Shown here: positions 56,028-64,000 of the stretch, piece by piece
Numbering within the stretch: the first letter of the stretch is position 1
How the letters are laid out: the number at the start of each line of letters is the position of its first letter
From: Taxawa tesnikishii (nom. ined.)
Taxonomy: Eukaryota; Ascomycota; Dothideomycetes; Dothideales
Direction of reading: 5' to 3'
Assembly: GCA_030247885.1 (NCBI GenBank)
Contig: JAPDRO010000011.1
Location: forward strand, 434,001 to 498,000
Length of the DNA stretch: 64,000 bases
Program-made: the position numbers and the translations under genes
Notes under the pieces: generated by a model
The model's database searches: none
The model's input: only the letters and a program-made list of their open reading frames with translations
What the model was told of the DNA's origin: nothing

Positions 56028-57037
56028 CTATCCCTTGCCTTCGTAATTCCTGGCCCATATCCTGTCAAAGACAGGCTTGTCTACCGCATATTCGCGCACA
56101 AAATCCCTCTCCATCTCATGCATCCGCTTGCCCACGAGCACCAGACTGTGCAGGGGCTTGCCCATGTCCACCTCAGCAAGCTGCTCCAGCGTCCCCGCGA
56201 CGATTGTCTGATCCTCTGCACCCACTCGCGCAACGCCGACCGCTAGCGCTTCTCGCCCGCATATGCCATCCCCCGCTCCTCTTCCGTCTCAATCAACTGT
56301 CCCGCACACTGCGCCACGGTCATGAATCGAGGTGGCTCGTACCGAATCTTCCCCTTTGCCATTGCTATAAGATCAGGCTCCTTGACCTTGATGTCGAGGA
56401 GTACAAGTGTGTGTAGGCCAACAGCGACGTTTTCCTTGACACGATCATAGTATGAAGATGGCTTCCAGTTCTCGGTGAAGAAGACCATGGACACGGTTTG
56501 GCCGAAATTGTAGAGGGAGAGCCCGGTGCAACCAACACCAGTAAGAATACTAGCATTGGGGAGGACGCGGGTGGGGATTGGAGGATTGGATTCGCGTGCT
56601 CGCAGGACGAAGTCTGTGTGAGTTGTTGCGCTGAAAAGGGAGCGGGTTAGCCTGTGACTGGGCCTACACGGTCATGCCAGGAGCAAAGGAGGGCGTTACC
56701 TGAATGGATCACCAACAACAAGGAATGCGACGTCAACTTTGTCAGCGTCCTTCATGATTTCCTCGCTGCTGGACTCGACCATTTCTCGGTCGGCGATGAC
56801 GATGGAACGGCCATAGTAAGCTTCCTACTGCTCGCACAACGAAGGTATCTAGTCAGCGTCACGCTCTGCGCTGGTTCATGGTATATAACAGGCGAGACTC
56901 ACAAGCTGTTCCTTGTCGACCAACAGGATAGCTGTGTAAGCCTCGAGATAGACGCGCTCGGCTTTGCGCACGACTTCAAGGCCTTTGACGGAGATGTCTT
57001 TCTCGTCGGCCAGACCGAGGCCGATTATGTACAGCAT
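56028..57037 (-). CDS. DPH5: Diphthine methyl ester synthase (Dph5)
   Basis: SAM-dependent methyltransferase that methylates the diphthamide intermediate on His of elongation factor 2. Exons 57037-56903, 56824-56700 and 56630-56028 give about 287 residues, the family length. Motifs: [68 protein letters not shown] and [20 protein letters not shown]. Near the end the frame breaks at about 56245-56247; with one added base [20 protein letters not shown] continues to [12 protein letters not shown] and the terminal [16 protein letters not shown]. Its 3' end is convergent with the BRE4-like gene, with only 78 bp between. Confidence 0.94.
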
Positions 57038-57395
57038 CCTGTCTACTTGCTTTACACGCTGTTTGGAGTGGAAGTAAAGTGCAGTGGGCTTCTCCAGCGA
57101 AGGAATTAGTTCACTTGGCTCAGAGAACTGATGCTGTCCTATTAAGATAGTGCGCGGGTAAGGCTGATGCTTCCTCGGGGCCCGGGGATTCTAGTTCAGC
57201 ACGTGACAGGTCAACGACACACAATCTACCAGTACCGCAACTGTGGTGAGCACTACCCATCGTTTGTATAAATCGCTTGTTCTTCCTCTTCTCTCCCACT
57301 CCAAAATAACCCCACCAGTCAAGCACACTTCAGCGCATGGCGTAGCCGCTCAGCAACACTCTGGTCTAACGCGAGCAGCAGCACGTCCAGCAGCC
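57038..57395. promoter_or_regulatory. Divergent promoter DPH5 / SPT3
   Basis: 358 bp shared by two head-to-head genes; no specific site can be named. Confidence 0.55.
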
Positions 57396-58541
57396 ATGGC
57401 GGAAAAGACATCGAAATATCGCACAGAGATCCAACAGGTATGCTGCAGCACTTTAACGCCCTTGTGCTCTTCGCTGACACGCAAAACGCAGATGATGTTC
57501 GTCTCGGGAGAGACGGCAGAGCCAGCCCCGAGACTACCAGCTTGATAGAAGGAATCGTGCAGCAGCAGGTCATAGAAATGGTAGTACTACGGTCGCTCCA
57601 TGATCGCTTTTGCTAGCCGTATGCTGACCTCGTGCGCCAGCTGACACGTGCTACTGCACTGGCCGCGCGCCGCGGGGTCCGCAGTATCAACACGGACGAC
57701 CTCATCTTCCTGATACGACATGACCGCGCCAAAGTTTCACGACTCCGTACCTTCCTCTCGTGGAAAGACGTACGCAAATCCGCCAAAGACTCAGACGATA
57801 AAGCAGGTGGGGGTGGTGGTAACGACGCGCTTGATGACTTCGATATTGGCGCCGCAGACCCCAACCTCGCCACCGGTCCGTCCGTTGGCACACGCAACAG
57901 CAAGCAGAAAAAGGCCAAAGTCGGTTTGCCTTGGGACGTCAGCAGCTTCTATTCCGAACAAGTCCCCGAGCGCGAGGATGAGGAAGACGAAGATGAAGAG
58001 GAGATGACGACCGCAACCCTTCAACGCCTCAAGAACGCCGACGAACGGACGAAAAACATGACGCCCGAGGAGTACCTGCACTGGTCTGAATGTCGACAGG
58101 CGTCTTTCACCTTCCGCAAGGGAAAACGGTTCCGCGAATGGGCGGGCTTCGGCATCGTCACCGATAGCAAACCCAACGACGACATTGTCGACATTCTTGG
58201 TTTCCTGACCTTCGAGATCGTGCAAACACTCACTGAAGAAGCACTCAGAGTCAAACAAGCCGAAGACGTTCAGAAACGTGAAAATGGCGAGGGAGAGGAT
58301 GCACAGAGGAGGAAACGACGCCGGCGAGAAATCGGTCTGTTCGATCCCCTGAGGAGGCCAGAAGTCCCGTCGGCCCGAAGCATATCCAGGAGGCGTTCAG
58401 GAGGTTGCAAAGACAGGAAGCGAAGAGCAGGTATATGAACCACATACCTGGTGGAACAAGGAGGATGCCGTTGAAGCTGGTGAGCGCATCGTGATTTGCT
58501 GAAGTCTAATGCTCTCAGCTGACAAGTTTGCCTAGATTTAG
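57396..58541 (+). CDS. SPT3: SAGA complex subunit Spt3
   Basis: Histone-fold subunit of SAGA that delivers TBP to promoters. Exons 57396-57437, 57492-57580, 57641-58479 and a 6-nt last exon 58536-58541 (Ile and stop) give about 325 residues. The N-terminal fold is [40 protein letters not shown] and [20 protein letters not shown], then [20 protein letters not shown]. The C-terminal half has [32 protein letters not shown] and [22 protein letters not shown]. Two single-base deficits, both in C4 runs, break the frame: 57526-57529 and 58346-58349. With both bases the tail reads [20 protein letters not shown] through [11 protein letters not shown]. Without the last intron the protein would end LVSAS instead. 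Confidence 0.93.
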
Positions 58542-59758
58542 CCCAACGGACTGGACCACTGTACAAGCACGATCGTGGGGTTTCTTTGTGCGTTGGAGCG
58601 GGCGGACAGGTCATTATAGATACCCTTATTTCGGGACTCTACAGCGGGCGTTTTACTCTGTTCCGGAGTTCGTATGGCATAGCGGAGCGTTTGTCACTTG
58701 GCACTTGAGCGTGCCCTTTCATATGAAGGTCCGTAAAACAGCAAGAGGCAGCGGTATGCATCCTGCCGGTAGGTGCACTGCAATCTGACAGCTGCATTGA
58801 GGTAGCTGCAACGCGGCAATTGTCTCGACATCTGAGAAACAACGCCCTCGTCCTGCATTCCTGTCCCTCTTTCCTCCCATAGCAGACATCTGCCATCAGT
58901 CTGCCCCCGCGTACGCAACCTACCTTACCACTAGTTCGAACGCTGACAGTTAAACAACAAAAGGTGCTTCAATTGACACAAAAACTTGGGTCCAATGGCG
59001 CCGGACCGCGAGATACGGCCGTGCACAGCATCCAGAAACAGGCGACATATTTAGCGAAGCTTTTCCCGGAAGGTGTCCTCGCAAGGCATCAAGACGGTAA
59101 CACCTTCGAAAGCTGCAGCTGACGGTCCCATCAATTTCTGCGATGCGATCTTCCCGACCACCGTATTGAGTGAAAGGTGCAGCGCTTGGGCAAGCGGAAG
59201 GAGACCCGGCGGCCGCGTCCACGGTTTATGGCTTGGAAGTGCGGCGCATGTCAATCGTATCAGGAGGGGGCCGAGGTGGGAAGATTGGGAGTACGGGTAC
59301 CTCAATCCCGCCAACCGTTTTGCATATTGGGGCAATGGATGGACTAGCAAAGAGCTGGATCCTGCTGCTGATTTGACACAGTAGGATGGATGGAATAGAG
59401 TGCAATATTCCATGATATCCTACGGAGTGAGGCAATAGTTATAGTACTTCTCATGTCACATGAAGAAAGAGGATGCCGTCAACGAAGAGAAGAGAGGGTC
59501 GTATGTATTCTCTTCCAGACCACTCTAACGAACGCGGTCAGATTCTAGCGTGCTCTATTGTTTCTGTCATGACAGCATATGCGCCCTACAAACAAAAGGG
59601 GAAGAAAATAAAAAGAAGAAAAACAGAGAACCGGTTGTCAGAGGCGCATCCATCCGTTGAACGCCAGCATGCAGCCAACATCAAACACACGCTATGCTTT
59701 TCCATTTGCCAACCCCATGTCACCGATCGAAGCCTTATGCCCCTACCGTCTCCGCTCC
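58542..59758. other. Intergenic between convergent genes
   Basis: About 1.2 kb. Overlapping ORFs of 80-120 codons on both strands around 59050-59410 have no recognisable domain. No gene is called. Confidence 0.5.
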
Positions 59759-61583
59759 TTACGCGGATCCGTTCTCGGTGACGGCCTCGATGCTTCCTCT
59801 CACACCACCTTTGGCGCCAATCTCGCGTACGATGACCTGGACGGCGAGATCCGCTCCCACGCTGACCTGGACCTCGACCTTTCCACCCTTCTTGACGCCC
59901 TTGACGCCGGCTTCGGCAAGAACAGGACCGGTCTTCCAGACCTTCTCCCTGAGGTCCTCTTCCTCTTCCTCGCTCTCATCCTCGTCATCCTCATCGTCAT
60001 CCTCGTCCCTGTTGCCGTTGGTCTCTGGTTTGGCCTTTGGCTCCGGCTTGGTGACGTTGATCTCGCTGAGACCCTCGCAAAGCCTGACCAGGACGTCACC
60101 GCCGTCCTTGGGGGCGGCGATCTGAGCGGTCCGCCGCACCGGCACTGCGGTCTCGGGAAGGATGATAGGTTGGAACTCGTCGGAGCCTACGACGACACCT
60201 ATCGCTTTGCTGAGGTGTGGTGTCACGGTCACAACGGCTTCTGTGCTCTGCTCGATGTCCTCCTTGTCGAACTCGGCAATCAAGCTGGCTTGGATGGCTG
60301 CGCCTCGTGCACTCAGCTCGCTGGGGTTGATGGCGGTAGGGCTGGTGGCGGGAGCCAGGACGGTAGTCGAGTCAGGGAAGTGAGACTGCAGGTTGCGGGC
60401 GATCTTAGGCGTGTGCGAAGTACCACCGGAAAGGATGATCTCGTCGATGTCCAGGACATCGAGACCGGCCTTCTGAACAACGCCCTCGATCAGGCGGGTG
60501 AAGGAAGCGAAAGTCTTGTTCGCAAGCAGCTCGTAGCGGGTCCTGTTCACGCTCAGGCTGAAGTCCACGCCGTCGGCCAGAGACTCAATGCTGAAAGATG
60601 CGGATGCGCCAATGGAGAGCGACTTTTGACAGCCTCAGCCTCGAGTTTCAGCTTGGCCAAACTGCGCTCGTTCTGGCGTGGGTCCGTCTTGTTCTTCTTC
60701 ATGAACTCCTTTGCAGCGTAGTCGATCAGGACCTGGTCAAGCTGTGCGCCGCCCAGGTCGTAGTCGTGTGCAGTCGCCAAAATGGTGTACATGCCTCCTC
60801 TTGACGCGACAACGGCGACATCGCTCCTAATACCACCAAGGTCTGCCACAACAACAGTCTTGTCCTTGACCGGCTCATCCGTCTGCCTGGCGTCGTAGGC
60901 AAGGAGCGCAGAGACTGGCTCGTGGATGTACTGGAGAACGTCGAGGCCGGCAGCTTGTGCGGACTCGGTCAGGGCGCTCTTCTGAGCATCGGAGAAGTTG
61001 GTTGGGATGGTGATGACGGCGGCGGTGACCTGCTGGCCAATGAAGTCGGAAGCGGACTGCTTCAGGCGGCGCAGATGGCGAGTGACGATGTCGGAAACGG
61101 TGACGGTGTTCTTGTCCTCAGACTCGGTGTCGTTGATGTGGAAAGCAACTGCAGAAGAGTGCTCGGTGGGGTGTGCGGAAGCGTGGGATGGCGTCGGGTC
61201 TATCGACTTGAAGCTGTGAGTTTTGTCGTGTCAGCTGTTGAAGGTGGAGAGGGGGTTCGGAAGGACGACGCACTCCTTGCCCAGGTAGTCTCTGAAGTAT
61301 GCAACAGTGTTCTGGGGATTGCGGACAAGCTGGGCCTTGGCTTGAGTGCCCTGGAACTCTTCGCCCTCGACATAGGACAATATCGACGGGATCTGACGAT
61401 CTGTGTTGTATGAACGTCAGCGCCGCGCCGACCACCGAACCACAATGCCTGCAAACGCACCCCCTCCTCGTTGGCGATAACCTGCGCCTTTCCCTCGTCC
61501 GAGGTGTTGGCGACTGAGCTGTACGAATTGCCAAAGGAAATTCCAATGACGACCTTGGCCGCCGTCTCCCCGTCAGAGCTCAT
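59759..61583 (-). CDS. SSZ1: Ribosome-associated complex Hsp70 Ssz1
   Basis: Atypical Hsp70 that pairs with zuotin (RAC) on the ribosome and stimulates Ssb for nascent-chain folding. Exons 61583-61461, 61400-61274 and 61213-59759 give about 568 residues. Motifs: VVIGISFGNSYSSVANTSDE (the ATPase phosphate-1 loop in diverged form), RQIPSILSYVEGEEFQGTQA, TIPTNFSDAQKSALTESAQ, VVVADLGGIRSDVAVVA and IDEIILSGGTSHTPKIARN. The substrate-binding part is short and ends in an acidic linker. Two single-base deficits are seen: a T4 run at 60624-60627 (expected VKKSLSIGASASFSIE) and the C5 run at 61460-61464, right at the first donor. Both are recovered by one base. Head-to-head with RRP40. Confidence 0.94.
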
Positions 61584-62222
61584 GTTTTGGTTGTGGTTGG
61601 AGTGAAGCGTTGGTGAAGAGAGAGAGAGAGTGTGTGTGTGTGTCGTGGAGATGTCAAAGGATAGAAAAGAGCGCAGCGGTGAGAGGGAATGTTGGACGAA
61701 TTCTCTCTGCTGCGACAGTCTCAAGGCAGAGCAGCAGGCAGGCAGGCAGTCTCTCGTGTGTCTCTCACTCTGTCTCTCTCTCGCTCGCCGCCAAAAATTT
61801 GGCCGGAGAGTTGTCGGCTTTTCGCTAGCCCCAAGACCCAACCAGAGACCGCCGGCGCCACCCAGGCGCGCTTGTCATGTATGTCTGTAATCTGTGTCTG
61901 TAATTTATGCTTGTGATTTATGCTTGCGACGTATCCTTGCCATGTAATCCTTGCCATGTAATTTTTGCCATGCATGATACGCTTTGTGATGCATGGTTGT
62001 GATTTATGCCTGTGATGCATGCTCGTAATGCAAGCTTGTATCATAATGCATGCTTGTATCGTAATGCATGTTTCGTTCATAATGCTTATTTGTGGTGTAT
62101 GCTCGTGATGCATGCTTGTAATGATGCCGAGTCGTGAGGCAACCACGCCCAGCCTCATACATCCATGTCCTCTGCAAACGAACATCACTGGTCATACCAC
62201 AGCAAAGAACAACACAGGCACA
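61584..62222. promoter_or_regulatory. Divergent region SSZ1 / RRP40 with minisatellite
   Basis: About 640 bp. A (GA)n(GT)n run lies at 61614-61641 in the SSZ1 leader, and a degenerate minisatellite fills 61872-62128. Confidence 0.6.
61872..62128. repeat. Degenerate 13-15 bp minisatellite
   Basis: About 17 imperfect units built on TGTGATGCATGCTTG and TGTAATTTATGCTTG-like words. The word TGCATGC or GCATG recurs with a period near 15 bp. Strongly strand-biased to T and G. Confidence 0.88.
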
Positions 62223-62948
62223 ATGAGCACCACAGTCGTCCTCCCCGGCCAACCGCTACCGTCCTCCGCTCCCGCTCTCCCCGCGCCTCCCTCAAACAAA
62301 ACTCTCACTCTCGGCCCGGGCTTGCGACATGTTCCACCGTCGACAGTCCTCCCCACCATCGCCGGCGAGCTCTGCACCGACACGCGCAAAAATGCCGTCT
62401 GGGTCGAGTCGTCAAGCGGTCGCTACCTCCCGCACGTCGGAGACCTCGTCATCGCCAACGTACACCACAGCAGTACCGACACCTACCACTGCAGTTTGAC
62501 ACCGCATACCCCCTTCGTGCTGCTGGCTCAGCTGAGTTTCGAAGGTGCGACAAAGAAGACACGACCGCAACTCGGAACGGGCAGTTTGGTATACGCGAGG
62601 GTGAGCAAGGCGGAGAAGTGGGCCGATGTCGAGATTGAGTGCGTCAATCCCGCCACGGCTAAGGCGGATGGCATGGGTCCACTCAAGGGTGGCATGGTAT
62701 TCGACGTGTCTTTGGCGCTGGCCAGGCGCTTGATGATGGGAAGAAAGGGCGGCGTGCTTGTGCTGGACGAGGTGGGTGAGAAGGTCAGGTTTGAGGTCGC
62801 AGTGGGCAGGAACGGCAGGGTGTGGGTGGACAGCGGGAGCATCAGAGAGACGGTGGCCATCGGAAAGATACTGAGAGAGGTGGACGACAAAGATCCCGAC
62901 GTCGAGGCGCAGCGGAAACTCGTCAAGAAGGCATTGAGGGACCTCTAA
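62223..62948 (+). CDS. RRP40: Exosome complex cap subunit Rrp40
   Basis: S1/KH RNA-binding cap protein of the nuclear and cytoplasmic RNA exosome. A single exon of 241 residues. The order is: N-terminal domain (VLPTIAGELCTDTRKNAVWV), S1 domain (RYLPHVGDLVIANV, TPFVLLAQLSFEGATKK, GTGSLVYARVSKAEKWADVE, CVNPATAKADGMGPLKGGMV), and KH domain (RFEVAVGRNGRVWVDSGSIR) with ETVAIGKILREVD at the end. The ATG at 62223 is chosen because the family begins just before this point; the frame is open further upstream into the minisatellite, with no conservation. No frame breaks. Confidence 0.93.
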   Translation: MSTTVVLPGQPLPSSAPALPAPPSNKTLTLGPGLRHVPPSTVLPTIAGELCTDTRKNAVWVESSSGRYLPHVGDLVIANVHHSSTDTYHCSLTPHTPFVLLAQLSFEGATKKTRPQLGTGSLVYARVSKAEKWADVEIECVNPATAKADGMGPLKGGMVFDVSLALARRLMMGRKGGVLVLDEVGEKVRFEVAVGRNGRVWVDSGSIRETVAIGKILREVDDKDPDVEAQRKLVKKALRDL

Positions 62949-63360
62949 TGGCAGGGCAGGAGGTGAATTGGTTCGGTTATGATACCCCGTGATTGGATGA
63001 TGACCAAGAGCATGAGACATGGATGAAAAAGGAAGAATACAGAAAAGCGCAGCCCCGTTCGCCAATACGCCCTCTGCCAGCACCTTCGCTGAGCCATTTC
63101 CAGTATTTGGCCCCGGTGTCCCAACGCACCGGCTACCAGCACGTGCCGTGCAAGGCCACCCAACATTTTACTGTAAATCAACCATTGCCTTGGTGAGCAC
63201 ACCGCCACATCCCTCATAAGGTCTGGTCCGTCCCATGCACCGATGCTCCAGACCCATATCGCACCACTGGACAACCGTCCTCTTGGGCCACCCGCGTGGA
63301 GCAGCTCGCCTTGTGTTATGCCAGTGTAATCGCTACCGACACCGACCCTCCGCATCCCGG
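62949..63360. other. Intergenic, nothing recognised
   Basis: About 410 bp between convergent genes. Confidence 0.55.
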
Positions 63361-64000
63361 TCATTTCGCGGCGCATCTGGCCTCAATCAAGTCGTCTGCG
63401 AGTTGGTTCGTTGTTGTGACTATGTCTCTAACGCCCTCAGGTCTAAGGCTTCCTCTTCCGCCGCCAGGGCTGATGATCGAAACCACCTTTGCCGCGTAGG
63501 TTGTTGGAGCCGATGTAACATTGCACTTTGGACCTTCGATAATGCACGTAGCATCTCTGTGCACGTCGACTTTCCACCTCTTTGCTGCAGCGTCAAATCC
63601 GATGCACACAAGGAATCTGTCGCGGTCCTGGCCCTTTGGCACTGCTTCCCAGTACTTAGCGGTGCTAAGAATCGCACGGCACCAGTTGATTTTCTTGACA
63701 TTACCTGTCCAGAGGATACTTTGCTCCCAGAAAATGGCTAGCTTCCGAGTGTGTCTGAAGTTCTCCTGCCCGATTGCAGCGCCCCACTTTGCCACTGTGT
63801 GCGCGGTGTTCCAGGCCGTTGCGTCGAACCCGAACGTGTTCTTCCCGTAGAACAGTGGTAGCACCTCCTTCCTCAGCTGCTTGTTGACCATCGCCAGATC
63901 CGGTTGCTCTTGGCCTGTCTTCGTGTCCGGCCAAATGAAGGAGTCCGGACGCACGACAACGAGTTCGAAGACCCGTAGCTGTAGCTCCTTCGGCAAATCG
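63361..64000 (-). CDS. Uncharacterised fungal protein (5' part outside window)
   Basis: The frame is open from the right edge to the stop at 63361, about 212 residues visible. The visible start LPKELQLRVFELVVV and the block VNKQLRKEVLPLFYGKNTFG match a very common type in Dothideomycetes: short proteins with an F-box-like LPxELxxxI(F/W)E motif followed by R(K)EVLPLFYGxNTF. Their function is unknown. The C-terminal part (VHRDATCIIEGPKCNVTSAP) is not recognisable. The real start is outside the window. Confidence 0.7.
   Translation of the reverse strand, partial: DLPKELQLRVFELVVVRPDSFIWPDTKTGQEQPDLAMVNKQLRKEVLPLFYGKNTFGFDATAWNTAHTVAKWGAAIGQENFRHTRKLAIFWEQSILWTGNVKKINWCRAILSTAKYWEAVPKGQDRDRFLVCIGFDAAAKRWKVDVHRDATCIIEGPKCNVTSAPTTYAAKVVSIISPGGGRGSLRPEGVRDIVTTTNQLADDLIEARCAAK

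Noticed and set aside
59051-59413. 120-codon minus-strand ORF overlapping plus-strand ORFs of 103 and 68 codons
   Set aside because: No conserved motif or splice support; three overlapping frames of similar quality suggest chance.
9548-61464. Programmed ribosomal frameshifting as explanation of the frame breaks
   Set aside because: The sites share no slippery heptamer or common downstream structure, occur in many unrelated housekeeping genes, sometimes two or three times per gene, and affect genes not known to shift in fungi.
1-64000. CRISPR arrays, operons, rRNA genes
   Set aside because: No regularly spaced repeats with unique spacers and no rRNA sequence; the window is eukaryotic nuclear DNA.

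Overview
The window is nuclear DNA of a filamentous ascomycete (Pezizomycotina, most likely a Dothideomycete). Genes are dense and on both strands, introns are 50-210 bp with GT-AG (rarely GC-AG) ends, the proteins are fungal-type (DUF3824, CYP52-like P450, BRE4-like DUF2421, fungal Spt3 and Erg4), and one transposon shows the extreme C-to-T, TpA-rich decay typical of repeat-induced point mutation (RIP). The genus assignment is open.

Layout. 1-1639: 3' part of a CYP52-like P450. 2733-5816: Arg/Ser-rich DUF3824 protein with a promoter full of tandem repeats. 7414-8576: secreted orphan protein. 9286-10306: complex I 24-kDa subunit. 10789-11862: F-box protein. 12642-15229: VTC4 polyphosphate polymerase, convergent with MCM4 (15520-18768), which is divergent from tubulin cofactor A (19054-19510). 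19941-22411: SEC18/NSF. 23090-23751: small membrane protein, divergent from a CYSTM protein (25137-25517). 26799-28056: SDR oxidoreductase, divergent from SAICAR synthase ADE1 (28970-30165). 30489-31033 and 31591-32419: head-to-head ribosomal protein genes eL21 and uS4. 32982-35329: DCAF11-like WD40 protein. 35812-36324: four-exon SSS1 (Sec61 gamma). 37582-39239: ERG4 sterol reductase. 39240-43844: gene-poor, with a decayed HET-domain remnant. 43845-44714: LSM12. 45310-47079: 6-phosphogluconate dehydrogenase, divergent from an RBM42-like RNA-binding protein (48131-49322). 50845-52571: RIP-decayed Tc1/mariner transposon carrying a younger 374-bp short-terminal-repeat insertion with a tRNA-like core. 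52782-55949: BRE4-like transporter, convergent with DPH5 (56028-57037), which is divergent from SPT3 (57396-58541). 59759-61583: SSZ1 Hsp70, divergent from exosome RRP40 (62223-62948). 63361 to the right edge: a partial uncharacterised gene.

Most genes are housekeeping (replication, ribosome and translation, RNA decay, vesicle fusion, sterol, purine and pentose-phosphate metabolism) and form no obvious pathway cluster. The strongest global signal is technical or genetic. Thirteen conserved genes contain together about 20 places where exactly one base seems to be missing, nearly always in a short homopolymer. With one base added at each place, every spliced gene length comes out as a whole number of codons with conserved ends. 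I read this as systematic homopolymer under-calling in the assembly, not gene death.

The most unusual biological objects are the 374-bp insertion at 51952-52325 (two 76-bp direct repeats, GAAAG target duplication, tRNA-like core with an apparent Pol III promoter), two GC-AG introns, several micro-exons (16, 12, 6 and 5 nt), an MCB/SCB cell-cycle site in front of MCM4 and a PHO-type CACGTG in front of VTC4.
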